This document shows positions 40,801-53,600 of a DNA stretch of 64,000 nt, in pieces. The DNA is taken from NCBI GenBank assembly GCA_905331475.1, contig CAJNYU010003185.1, positions 62,001-126,000 on the forward strand. Direction: 5' to 3'. Each line of letters starts with the position of its first letter. Position 1 is the stretch's first letter. Made by a program: the position numbers and the translations under genes. This DNA comes from Rotaria socialis (lineage: Eukaryota > Rotifera > Eurotatoria > Philodinida > Philodinidae). The notes beneath the pieces are model-generated. The model was not told where the DNA came from, searched no databases, and saw nothing but the letters and a program-made list of their open reading frames with translations.

Positions 40801-43057
40801 AATACCACGTTCAAATGCTGGTAACCAAATGCCCTATCACAGACGTCAACAAATTAGACCAAAACATGATCGACATCAATTTCCACCAACCCATCCTCCA
40901 CGTTCACCTGCTTCACAAGAGTCACGTATAACGCCATTATTTGGCACGGAAACTCGAACAGTTGAATTAATAAAACCACTAATGAACGATATATGTGAAA
41001 AAATGAGTGATGTTGCAATTCAATCACCATCGATCGATCAAAAGTCACCGGAAGAAATTTTATATGTACAACCAACAATTATTTATGAGCCACCACAAGC
41101 ACCGAGCATTGAACATCAAACTATTCTTCCAGTCGTAAAATCCAAACCATCAGATTCGATTCAACAAGAAATAATAAATGTTGAACATCCAGCTGTTCTT
41201 GTTACTGTGCACCCAAAATCATCTGATCAAGATCAACAAAAAAAGGAAACCGAAATAAAAGATGAACCATTAACTTCGAAAATTTCGGCTCATGTAAATC
41301 AATCTGTTCAGAAAGTTGTTGAAGAATATCTTACGTCAACAAAAGTCGAGACCAAAAGTCAAGTTCGACAAGTAGCTCCAACGAAAGAAAACATTCTACC
41401 AGTCATAGCTAGTACAATTACAACTGAATTTCAAAAACGTTCATCAATTGAAGACGAAGATGAAGATGGTTTTCGTGTAGTACGTTATCGTAAGCATGTA
41501 CCTTCTTCGCCAACAGCAACGATGGCAACAACAACGACAACGCCATTTTCTAAGCCATATAGTCACAGTTCGGATAGTGAAAAGAGCCAATCAAGAAGTT
41601 CTAGGAAACAAATTTCGTCACCATCTACAGTGGCTTCTATAGGAACTACTTCGCAAAGTATGACTCTTAAGAAAAAACCAAAGAAAACTGAAGAAAAATC
41701 TGCTGCAGCTGATACAGCTTTACATGCTGATGTTCGTTCACCGCCAACTACCGATACTGATCTTGTTTCGTCATCAAAAGATGAACCTATCACAAGAACA
41801 ATAACTAAACATATTGAAAAAGTTGTCGAATCTCAAATAATAACCAAAGATGTTTCTTCTCCTCTTCATTCAGACAACCAATCTAAATCAACAAAAGAAG
41901 ATCATAAACCAATACGTCTTCCTGGACTTGTACAAAAAACATCCGATGATACTCAATATCAAATACAACCAACTGAATCAGCAACATTACTATCAGTAGC
42001 AAGTGCTGATACGAGTGAGGATTCATCAAAGAAAACGAAGAGAAAACATAAACGTCCAAAACAAGAATCCGCTAGAGTAGACATATCGACAACATCCGAT
42101 GAAGTCTCTAGTACAACTGGCAATATTCCATGGAAAAAAACGCTAACACCTTCAATTCCATCTCCAAAACCAGCTGTCGAAATTTCATTGACATCCAGTC
42201 CAATCGAGGAGAAATCTGATCAAGTTCTATTAAAAGAACAAACTCTTCTATCACAACCAACGATACATATTGAAGATGATGAAAGTAAAATAGAGGCCAG
42301 TAAAAAACATCCGAAGCAACGAAAGAAAAAATCACAGTCTAGTGAAAAACACGATCAAAACGACAATAGCTTAACTTCTTCAGCAAGCAGTACAACAGAC
42401 AAAGATAGTAGTAGTGCAACTAGAGCAACATCTACGAAACCTACTGCAATTGAGTCTACAACTCAAAGCCGTTTAAGAACTGATGATGATAAGCACGAGT
42501 CCGAATGGATAGTAGCTCAAAGTAAAAAGAGAAAATCAAAAGCAGTCGAATCGCCCACTACACCTGAATCGAGTGAACCAAAACTATCACTCTATCCTCA
42601 TTCAACACTACAGCCAGCAACAACAACGAAAAGTCCACCAGAAAAAGTGACTGATGTTCAATTTAAATTTAAAAAAAGTGGTGAACTAGTCGTTACAAGT
42701 CAAGTACCAATAGAACATTCACCAACTGAATGGGGTACAGTTATATTTCTATCCGATGAACAACCAAATATTTCACAAAAAGATGAAATTACGGTAACAA
42801 CTGAAGATATTAGTTCACAACAACCATCGGTGGTCATTGAACAGCAACCGATCATTGAACAAATAGTCGACATAATTTCTCAAACTGATGATGAAACTAA
42901 AATAGAATCATCGCCACAAGCAATCGAAAGTAGTGAAACCAGTGGTGAAGCTGATTTAGATGCTTATCGTGATCAAACTGGTCGTCTTCGTCGAAAGAAA
43001 CCACGCAAACATACAACTAGTCTAAGTAGTAAACCTGAAGATCTACAATCACCACCA

Positions 43058-43093
<36 letters not shown>

Positions 43094-45985
43094 ACTACAA
43101 ATACTGAGCCAGAATCATCTGAAGAAACTAAATTTGACCGTAAAACTACCAGCGAACATTGGGCTATTGTTTTAGACGCTCCAATATCGAATACAGATGA
43201 CGAAGAGAAAGTTCAAGCTAAACTAATTCAACAAGAAAAACCAACTGAAGATGAAGACAGCAGTGAAACAAGTAGTAAATTAGACTCATTTCTACCTGAA
43301 TATATTCGTCAGCAAATCAAAGCTGAATCATCAGCACGTTCATCATCTTTACCTGGTCATCGTTCAAAATCATCATCGAATGAACCAACCATGCCTGATG
43401 TACATACACGTACAACGCGTGCTGAATTTCCATCAACATCACATCAATCAACAAGTACGGATACATCGGAAAATGAAAGTCGAAAATTTGTAGGTGAACC
43501 TCATGAAGAAGAAAATCATTCAACAGAAGATTCACGTTCTCTGTCGACATCGAATCAAATTGAACATGATACAATCATAACGTCATCTTCATCCATTTCA
43601 TCTGCTGCTGCACCTAAAAAAAAACAACGGCCTAAAATGTTAAAAAAAGATATTGAAGCTACAACATTATTAACGCATGAATTTGATGATACACCATTGA
43701 CTATCACTGAAATTCAAGCAGCGTCAACAACAACAACAACAGCAACAACACAAGACGATGAATCATTTTTATCTTCAACAACTAGTCAATCTATTTCAGC
43801 GATCACGGATTCGGTGATATCATCTTCATTATCTGCTCATAAACAAACTCCCACTAATGAACAAAAGACTCTTCAATCGGATGAGCCACTGTCATCAATT
43901 GAAGAACCGCCAACTAGTTCTATTTTAACAATTACAGAACCAACAACAACCATAATAATGAGAAAAAAAGCATCAACTCGTTCGCCTCGTAAACGTTCAA
44001 AACGAGACAGTGGTCCTGATTATGAAAATGTAATAACTCCAACATTGGACGATGTCGAACAAGCATTTGCTGATGATCGAGTGATGACAACAGCCGTTGA
44101 TAATGATCAAACAGATTTTATTAGAGTTGAAACTCATAAGCATCAATCACGACAACGAACATCATCGGGTCGACAAATCATAAATAGCCAAGAAGATAAT
44201 GAACAACAAGCTATATTAGCTGACGATGAAGAAGATGACGACTTTGCTGTCAAACCTATCGTATTACATGGAACTGGTGCCGGTACAAATGTTCAAACAC
44301 CAACTGAATCGGCTATTGAACAACACGATTCATCGGCAACAGCAACAGCAACAACAACAGCAATAACAACATCGAAAAAGAAACGACAAAAGAAGAAAAA
44401 TGCAACTGAAGAAGTTGAATTCATTGCAAAAATACCCGATGAATTAAAATCTGATAAAGATGATACATCAGTATCAGAAGAACAACCAGAATCACCTAAT
44501 GAACAATTACGACCAGTTCAAGGTTTTCATTCATTTACACCGAATAAATATCAATACAATCAATATGAAGAAGTACCAGCAGCTCCAACTGAACAAACAG
44601 TAACTTCAACGGCAAGTACGACAGCTACTACAGAAAATAAAGATGAAGTTTTTGCCCGTGGTTTTAATCTATGGTTAAAACAAAACAATGACAATGAATC
44701 AAGTTCAACAGTAAAGAAAGACGAAACAGAAGAGCCATCACAACAGCAACCAGAAGCAGTTAGTGGTTTAACTCGTGCAATGCAGAGTCTCATTATTCAA
44801 CCAGTTGAAAGTGACAACGATGAAGAAGAAGATGATGAAGATGATTCATGGAACGGACCACGAGCTAAAAAGCCAACGTATACAACAGGTGCACGAGCCG
44901 AAAAACGAATTCATACATCTAGTGGATATAATGTAAATCATCCACGATCAGTCGCTATTTCACCTTGGCTAATGCCAAAATCAAACGATAATACATATCA
45001 AGATGATTCATCGAAGTATGATCCAAATGACTCATCAAAATATGATCCCGATGATGAAGAAGATTCGATAAATGATGCATCCGATAGATTGCAGCTATCT
45101 CATCCAATTAATACACAATTTTCGACAAAAGAAGAACGACAAATACATCTAAATAGTTTAGCTGACTTAACATTTCAAGCAACTACCAATACTTTATCTT
45201 CTTCGACATCATCATCATTATCATCAGCAGTCAAATGGAATGAAACACCAATACGTACTGATGAAACTGTTCCACTGCAGACAAATTTTACCGATGATGA
45301 CGTACAACGATGTTTAGGCGAAGATTTCTATCGAGAATCATTAGCTGTAGATCCACTTCATGCTGAAAAACGAGCACTAGCAAGTTTAAGTGATCTTGTT
45401 TTAAAGCCAACTCAGCAATTAGAAGAAACAGACAATGATGACGATGATATCGATGATGATAGTCAAAGTAATGAAAACAATAAAAATAATAATAATAATA
45501 ATACTTCAAATAATTTCGATGAATGGGGGCATTTTCTTGACTATGATGATGAACAAAACATAATTCTATCATCTGAATCGACATCATCGAGAATTCTTCA
45601 ACCACGTGTATTAACATCCTATGAATGTTCATATGCACGAGAATTAGATGATGATACACTTGTAACTGACGCTGATCGTTCACATTTAATAGACTATACT
45701 CAGCATTCATATGAACATGAACGACAACGCTATGGTGATTTTGCGTGTACAAGCGATGATTCTAGTGTGACACAATCGATGACTAATCCTTCTTCAATAT
45801 TGACAAATTCAAATATACCGAGACCCTCAGAAACATTTCAGAGATGGCGAAATCAATCAAATCGTGATCGAGACGAATCGGATTCACGCGTAACAACCAT
45901 ATCAACAGAAGATCAAAATGACGATGAAATATTTGTATCACATACAGACGGCGGTCTTAGTCGACGAGTGAGACCAACACAATAA
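19840..45985 (+). CDS. Giant repeat-bearing disordered protein, about 8,508 aa
   Basis: I do not recognise this protein. Seven exons join in phase: 19840-21736, 22044-22429, 22506-22567, 22624-22989, 23055-24017, 24079-37474 and 37529-45985. Exon 6 is 13,396 bp and exon 7 is 8,457 bp, both fully open. The product is dominated by Glu, Thr, Ser, Val and Pro, so it should be acidic and mostly disordered. One dense island at about residues 263-365 is rich in aromatic and hydrophobic residues (ITDINHYPTLIERWGDDAK, then FEDFVEFEETDP) and ends in a basic RKIKKRRTRRKRQ. Repeats follow: a ~100-aa array (residues ~1,865-3,209), four GYFSSSDVYHAYKQPIEP blocks (~4,878-5,465), a short charged repeat (~6,094-6,327) and scattered GF[QR]VVxYRK motifs. 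No membrane segment or enzyme motif is visible. A cytoskeletal or scaffold role is a guess from size and repeats. The true 5' end is uncertain; the frame stays open back to the acceptor at 19812. Confidence 0.78.
21200..21480 (+). repeat. Short internal duplication in the giant gene (TGYHYPSIPIDTK)
   Basis: Two copies of a block around TGYHYPSIPIDTK, preceded by SQ/VQ-rich sequence and followed by NxNER and NLNDTD, lie about 160 bp apart in exon 1. The copies differ at several codons, so the duplication is not very recent. Confidence 0.85.
26000..30030 (+). repeat. 13-unit ~300-bp tandem array coding a ~100-aa repeat
   Basis: The anchor [DE]xVSTEALTEAVREII recurs at 26000, 26345, 26645, 26981, 27281, 27521, 27821, 28166, 28466, 28766, 29066, 29366 and 29666. 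Spacings are 345, 300, 336, 300, 240, 300, 345, then five of 300 bp, all multiples of three. Two unit types alternate. Type A (100 aa) carries IVEIPAPVEVTTTHEEK. Type B (112-115 aa) carries ESSLxGTPDEEKPESVDIQ and TTPTNIETTEDITTQVQ. The order is B-A-B-A-A-A-B-A-A-A-A-A-B, with the fifth unit shortened by 60 bp. The anchor should form an amphipathic helix and the rest is acidic linker. Confidence 0.95.
34990..36800 (+). repeat. Four-copy ~450-510 bp coding repeat (GYFSSSDVYHAYKQPIEP)
   Basis: Anchors at 35039, 35492, 35978 and 36488 are spaced 453, 486 and 510 bp apart, all in frame. Each copy has SSPVAGYFSSSDVYHAYKQP, an EPxFEKEPxSSSLVEQ segment and, in three copies, GLLETLKSYLPAS before a variable linker. 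The motif is more aromatic than its surroundings, as expected of a conserved binding peptide. Copies three and four also share an almost identical stretch reading VEQVTNIVSHIITDFTSHLP, which points to recent copying. Confidence 0.95.
38690..39450 (+). repeat. Short charged coding repeat (EIKLQQGEPSVEVKSQQDxP)
   Basis: More than twenty copies of a roughly 11-12-residue half-unit, [EV]EIK[LSP]QQ[DGV][EQ]P, follow one another with drift. The stretch is highly charged (Glu, Lys, Gln) and probably helical or extended. It is separate from the ~100-aa array in sequence and period. Confidence 0.9.
43062..43095 (+). repeat. GCT tract coding for polyalanine
   Basis: A nearly pure GCT run encodes about eleven alanines within exon 7 of the giant gene. 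It is a slippage-prone site. Confidence 0.95.
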
Positions 45986-48900
45986 TGTAGTTATTGCTCA
46001 CCTTTATTTTCCTGTTTCTTGCTACCTTTTCACCGCATCAGTATTTTTCTTTTCCTTTTCTTTTTTTGCTTCTTTCGTTATCAGTTTTTCATTTCGATTC
46101 TTACTCACTCTATTTCTATCTTCTATTTTCTTTCTCATATCGCTCTTTAATCTAGTCGATCAACAGATTCCTTCACATTTTAACAGACATTATCATATGC
46201 AATAACAAAAAAAAATACTTCTTCTTAACTACTTCAATCATATATGGAAAAATCAAAACGCAAACGGATAAATATTATCTTGACATTCCCATCCGATTTT
46301 TAACGTGTCAATTCTAATTCAAACATTACATATATATATAGTTGAAGAACACTGAATAGTATTCTTCATATGTTTGCTTTATTAATAGCAAGTGTTATAT
46401 TGATGTTTCATTATTAATTATTTCAACTGTTTTCTATTATTGAAATCGGTGACATTATTGTTTTTATTATATTTTTCTACAAATGCGAAGGCGTGAATTG
46501 TTCTTCGTTAAACAAGCAAGGGCATGTATATCGTCTATATACATTCATCATACGGATATGGCCACTTTACAAAGTAGTTTTTGTTTTATTATTTGTTAAC
46601 AATTATAATTATTTGTATTCTGCTGATAAGAGTATGTTTTTCATGTTACTGAGCAATAATTACATTATCACAATTATTCAATGACACGCAAACAAGAAGA
46701 AGTTATTATAATACGTATTGCAAAACTGACCACTTTCTTTGTTTTTTAGATGAACAATTAGTCTCGTGTAATTCTTTCAATAGTGTTTTTTGTTTTTTAC
46801 TCGTGTATGTTACATGCGAATCATTATTCATATGTACAATGTATTTGTCAATTGTTTTCTTTTTTTTTCAACCCTGTCTGTTATTCACTTATTCATCACA
46901 CACAGTGTCACATTTCTTTCGTTTCTTTTTTTCTATTTGTTGATGAGTTCTGTTTACTTCTTTCATTCAGTTTTAGTTGAGTTGATTAGATTAAGAGAGA
47001 AAGAGAAAGTGAATAATAATAATATAATAATAAAATTCGAAACACTTGCAAAATTCAAAAGAATTTATATGCCTCACATTCAATACGCATATACGTATAT
47101 ATCTATCTATACTTAGACATTGGATCAGCTTTCATCCTCACGTATATATTTATCATCGACAAGCAATTACCGGATTCGTACGGATCGAATATCTCTTTTT
47201 AATCCTCTTTTTTCTTCTTCTATTTAACGTATTACGTCAATGTTATCCTAGAGTTGTACGATTATAGCACATACATATTCGTGATAACGCACGTTAAATG
47301 TATATTCGATATTATTCATGATTCAAAAGCAAGACTTTGCTCTTTTCGCTTTTGTTTTATTATGAACTTATATGCAAATTCAATACAATGGTTGTATAAA
47401 AAAACAGCAGAAGAAGCAGAGAGAGAATTGCATATGCACGCACTTGTTACTTTACAAAAAAAGAAACACACGTTGTACCACAGAGGTGAAAAAAGTTAAT
47501 GAATATCGACAAGAGATTATTCTATCACATGTATTTGGTGATCATATTCGTTTATTCAATTGCATTAAATAAATATTTTTCTTTATAAAAAAAAGAAAAG
47601 AAAAAAGAAATAGAAATCATGAAATTTTGTAATATACGGAATGTTTATAATAGAGAGAAAGAAGAAAAAAATGCCTACCAAAATTTCTAGGGAAGAACAT
47701 TCTTGATATAATTAAATAACATTTTTATAACAAAAAGAAAATCAATTAAGCTTGACTTTTCTTTTTATTACTGCTTCTCAGTATTTCTCTGGTTTGATGA
47801 TACATCTGGCTCTTTGTAATGATAATGTATGCAACGTTTGTATATGTCAACAGCATTGACTTCAGTTTAGCGAGGTCGATATGTCTACAGCTCCTTGTAG
47901 AAGATGATGATAGCGACGACAACAACAACTAGTAAAGTAATCGACAGTCAACATTCTTGATGGATGACTGCTATGGATAAGAATACGTATGATTACTAAA
48001 GCGCGAGCCCTATGATGAAAGCTTCATGGCTGCTCTTCTTCGTGTTCTCCTTCTTTCCTATGTTCTATTTTTACATTCATCTGCGGAATAGTTTTGCTGC
48101 TCGGTTGTACGGTTACAACATCGAAGAAAACAATAACTGCATCAAAAAGAAAGAAAGAAAAAATGCATACGTGATATAACCGTTTCTTTTTCTTGTACTA
48201 AGACTTTTTTTAGTGTAACACATAGAGAAAGCAAGGAATAGGTAGAAGAATTAGTCCTATTCATTCACGCATCGATTCTATGAATGACTTGGATTTCTCA
48301 GTTTCGTTTTTCTTCCTTCTAATTCTTCTTTAATAAATGACCATTGATACATTAATACAAATCACATATGTCAAATCAAATTAAATTTTCCATTTTATTC
48401 GACTATTATTATTGCCACTTATATGTATGCTTATTTCAAAACCGGCGATAATAGATTTATATTCTAAATTTAACATTCAACTTGGCACCAGCCTGCTGAA
48501 TATCAAGGTAAGCAGACTCTCTGTACATATATGTAAATATACATGTATACTTGTATTACTACTAATATTACTATTACTACTACCTTTGCATCGAATTCAC
48601 ATGTGGTTTCAGTATATAAACGAAAAAAAAAAGCCATGGATGTAAAGTGCTGAATTGAAAGAGAACGAACTATAACGTAAGCAAAAATTTTGAGAAGAAA
48701 AAAGAATAGAATAGAATTGCCGGATCAATTTATTTCGACAGTATTGAAGTGAAGGTTTCTCACGCCCATCGGATGTGCTTATCAATTGGCTGAATTTTTT
48801 TCTTCTTATACAAAAGGTAGCTTCTTAATTTATATTACAAATAGAAATTAAGAACAAAGGGTTTTTTGGTATTAGTATGATCTATTAGATATAATTATTC

Positions 48901-49126
48901 TCGTAGACAAAACCCATCGTTTCTTGATATTACATCATTTATTATCGATGGATTTGCTACTCTTTGTACCATTTAGTCTATTCAGCATCCAGCTGAGTCA
49001 AATGGGCCAATCCGCATTTCTATTACATCTTCGCTTGATAATGGAAAATACTGCGATAAAGAATAAGTTATAGAAGAACACAAAAAGGAATAAACGATAG
49101 TTCTTATGTTCATTCAGCCTCTACAC

Positions 49127-49158
<32 letters not shown>

Positions 49159-50658
49159 CTATATATATATATATATATATATCTATTCTCTTGATTGTCT
49201 GTCTATGCATATGATGATGCTCTATTCCTACAAGTCGACTACGAAAAAGAATGACAATCTGTAATAATACTCCCGTCATCTTTTTCGTCGTCATTTATCC
49301 TTCCTTTTCGTCGTCGTAGTCGTCATCTTTTGTTTCTCGCTTATAAACACACGCACATACTTAAGTGTAACAGAATGAAAAAGAGCCTATTATATGGTTT
49401 TAAGTTCATAAAACGAGCAAAGAAAGATATGAGGTGATTGATTTCGTTTCATTACCTGTCTTCTTTACTCCTCGTTTTTTTCCTCCTCATCGTCTATTTT
49501 CAAATTTTGCGTACACCTAAACACTTGTCGGAAAATGGTGATCTATGATAGATTGATACATTCAACAAGTCCAACGAAAATTTTTTATATTCTACGAGAA
49601 GAAACAACGTATACCTATGACAGAGATGAAAATAACAATGATAATGATCTGTTATCAACTGGTAGGTTCGATTTTCTACTAGCTAAACAAAACGAAAAAC
49701 AAAAACTCACAAAAGTCGAAGGATTGTCGATCTCTTATGTTACACGAAAAAAAATTAATATCAAGGTTTTAATTATAATCTAATCCTTTTGAGTAGACAT
49801 AGTCATTTGAGAACAGGCTCACTACAAATGCATGTCTAAGCAATGATTACTACGTATAGGAGAAAGACAAGTGTTTCATAGTGTAAGTGAATGTTCTACT
49901 GTTGACTGTCTTGTCTTTCTTTTGCTCTATGCCTGTATAATCCTTGCCTCTCTTTCTAAGTAATCCTCGTTTTATATTAGTCATATGATCGTCATCAACG
50001 TCATCTTTTCTAGGCAGCCGAATAAAGTTGCTGCTATGCAGATAGCATTCGTCACTTCGTTTAATATGATTGCAATCGATCACTTTGCCATCGCACGCAC
50101 GTATTGTATACGTTACAAGAGTGTTTGTGTTCTCCTATTGTCCTTCCTTTTTTGCTGCTGCTGTTGTTGTTGTTTTTATTATAATAGTAGTAATGGGTAC
50201 AAGAAGTCGATGTTGCCTCATCTTCATTCATTCTTTCTTTCTCTTTTTCTCTCATTTTCCTTTGTACATCTCTTGCATTCAACATAGTTATGTATGTAAT
50301 AGGAACGAGGAAAAGATATGGAACAAAAGAAAGGAACAAGATGGAATTGTACAATGACAGGAACAAATATTCTCTCTGTTTTCTTTACTATCGGAATGGA
50401 TGCATATTCGTCTTCCACATCTTTCTCATTTAGTGTAACTAAAGATAAATGTTTATTTTATGCGTCGCAAATCTCAGTTAGGAGACAAGAACAACAAGTT
50501 CGTCAACCTCGTTTAGAAGAATATTATTAAATAAAATATTATGTCATAAGTCAATAAGTCTTTTACATATAAAGCTTTTTTTTTATAATATTGATAGGTA
50601 ATGAAAAAGATCATATAAAAATACTTAATTTTCTATTTTAGACGACACACCCGAGATT
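45986..50658. other. Spacer between the giant gene and the HSPA12-like gene
   Basis: This 4.7-kb AT-rich spacer starts with the pyrimidine-rich 3' region of the giant gene. It holds AT microsatellites at 49130-49182 and a CTG/TTG-rich patch near 50153-50176. Open frames at 46493-47572, 49535-49783 and 50061-50530 lack family features and clear exon boundaries. A splice acceptor at 50640-50641 (TATTTTAG) lies 17 bp before the next start codon, so an untranslated exon of the HSPA12-like gene or a trans-splice site is likely here. Confidence 0.55.
49130..49182. repeat. (AT)n microsatellite
   Basis: Two AT runs separated by a CT step follow a short ACAT repeat. They lie in the spacer upstream of the HSPA12-like gene. 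Confidence 0.95.
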
Positions 50659-53600
50659 ATGAATATCGATCAATCATCATTTTCTTCGTTGTCTCGATCA
50701 CTAAATGGTCCTTTACAAGAACAACATATGATAAAGGACGAATCAAATTTTGAACATGTTTTACCTGAAAGTTATCAGCATGCATCGTACGAATATCTCT
50801 CGGCGTGTAATGGCGAAGGAAGTACGAATCAGTTTTCACCTTCAACAAATCTTTCTTCTCATCAACAACAATCATCATCGCCATCACAAAAATATCCTAA
50901 TAAATACATAACGTCAACATCTTACAGTCCGGCATCTTATCGATATCCACCAACATCGATCATCGATGAATCAACACTTACTACTAAGTCGACTTATTCA
51001 AATAATCGGCCCACGCAACAGCTATTACCAACAAGTTCACATTCAGCTCATATTTCTCAGAATAATAACAACAACAACAACAACAACAACAATAATAATA
51101 ATAATAATAATAATTCTAATCATCATTTATTACATCCAACACCATCAGATGATTCCGGCACTGAATCATCTGCAAATTATCAACAACAAATAGGAAATCA
51201 TACACATTTTGTTGTTGTTGCCATTGATTTCGGTACTACATTTAGTGGTTATGCATTCGCATTTACACGAGATATTGATTCAATTTTAATGATGCGTAAA
51301 GTCGACGGCAATGATCCCGGTTTGTTGGATAATTTGTTTTTGTTTGTTTATCAATCGTTGTCGATTTTTTTAATAGGTGTAATAAATCAAAAAACGCCGA
51401 CGACAATACTTCTAACACCAAATTTAGAGTTTCATTCATTTGGTTTTTTTGCACGAGATTTCTTTCATGATCTCGATCCAGATGAAGCTAAACGATGGCT
51501 TTATTTTGAAAAATTTAAAATGCATCTTCATTATGTACAAGTAAGAAACGATTTCCTATTTTCGACCTTCCTATCAATTAGAAACCTTGAAGAGACAAGA
51601 AATTTCTTGCATTACAGAATAGAGGTTAGAATCATTATGCAAGAAAATAGCAACATTTATAGATATATAAATACATACTCAATAGATCATCTGTTACGTC
51701 ACGAAAGAACATCATGAGAATAACTGACGATCGTTTAATAAAGCAATAGAAAGAGAAAAAAAAAGCCACAATCACATAATTAATATTTTTGCCTTTTCTA
51801 ATTTCTTTTTGTTATTCTATTCTTCACTCGTGTAATTACGCTTCTTCGCTTGAGAGCAAAACAAAAGGAAAAAGAATGACTTTGGTTAATGAACAACAGA
51901 TATCATCAGCAGCTGTTCGAATAAACAATGCACATGTCACTTTTTTCCTCATTTTCATTCTTGTCTACAATCCATCGACTAAAGACAACACACATAAATA
52001 ACTTTTATATAGAGAATAGAACATGTTTGTGTGTTTGCTGACGCGAGTGCAATTAAACATAACAGTTGTGTGTACGTCGTGTATATTGAATTATATAATC
52101 TCAATTTTGATTTTTTTGTTTTTTTTATAAAATTAGGATCTTAATACACAAACATTAATATCAGCTAGTAACGGTCGAAAAGTTCCAGCATTAACAATAT
52201 TTACATATGCATTACAATATTTCAAAGAACATGCTCTACGTGAACTTAGTGATCAATCGGGTACAAGATTTGTTAATGAAGATGTCCGATGGGTCATCAC
52301 AGTACCCGCAATATGGAAACAATCAGCTAAACAGTTTATGCGAGAAGCTGCTTATCAAGTTCGTATATAATTTGATTATCTACGAAAGAAAAATATCTCT
52401 TAAACATTCTTAGGCTGGTATTGCATCACGTGAATTTCCTGAACAATTACTTATTGCTTTGGAACCTGAAGCAGCATCAATTTATATCCGTAAACTTCGG
52501 ATGCACCAATTCGTTCCTGATGAAACACCCACATTTTCACGTAATACAGTAAGACGTGAACATGGCATATTTTCATCGGCATTATCTGATCAATCGTCGT
52601 TATTTCATGATCCTGAACGAGGTTTGTACATGATGTTTTCATTAGTCTAATCAATTAATTTCTATTCTATAGCACCAAATGATCATACAGATTCTAATCC
52701 ACATAATCAAACATTTGAAGTACTACTAGATCGCGGTACACGTTATATTGTTGTAGATTGTGGTGGTGGAACAGTTGATATTACTGTACATGAACTCGAT
52801 AATCGAATGGGTACATTAAAAGAATTATACAAAGCAACAGGTGGACCTTTCGGTTCAGTTGGTATGTTAGATGAAGTTTTCAAGAAACAAACTAAGAATC
52901 ACATTTGTTTATTTTTCAAAGGTGTTGATCAAGAATTTGAAAAGACAATGAATTCAATATTTGGTGCAGAAGTTATGGAAGAATTTAAATTAAAACGACC
53001 AGCTGGTTATGTAGATTTAATGATTGCATTCGAAGCACGAAAACGAACAGCTAGTCCATTTAAAAACAATCCATTAAATATATCGTTGCCATTTTCATTT
53101 ATTGATTATTATAAAAAGAAAAAGGTAGAATTATTTGATCCGATTCATTTCTATGCACGTTCCTTAAATAAGAATAATCTTCCCTGTTTTGCTTGCGAGT
53201 TTATTTTATTTTTTTCTTGTGCCCTTTTCCTGCGCACGTAGTTTTAGAGCGATGATTTAAGAAGAATTTAAAAAAAATCTACTTAGGACGCCTTAAAACA
53301 CATCTGTATCCTTAGTTATTGTCGAGCCTTCCTTTGAAAAACCAAGTGCTTGCTTATGTGGCCAAACTCAACAAGGTGGGAAATGAATGTTTCATATAAT
53401 CTATACACACATATATACTTTTTTCATATTTCTCGCCTTATTGATTGATTTTTCTACTCGTTTTTTTTGTTGTCTGTCTGGTTTTTGTCCCTATTTTGAT
53501 ATGGTTCGAATAGAATATTATTGTAGCTTTTTTTTCGTCCTGCACTTCGGTTCGCTGATGAAAAATAGAATTTTTGAGAAGATTTTTTATTAGAAGAGAG

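Noticed and set aside
49535..49783. 82-codon frame upstream of the HSPA12-like gene
   Set aside because: It does not join in frame to the known first coding exon by any clear donor and shows no family features. It may overlap an untranslated exon.
50061..50530. Overlapping open frames on both strands around a CTG/TTG-rich patch
   Set aside because: Composition-driven open frames in three frames at once; none shows a domain or consistent exon limits.
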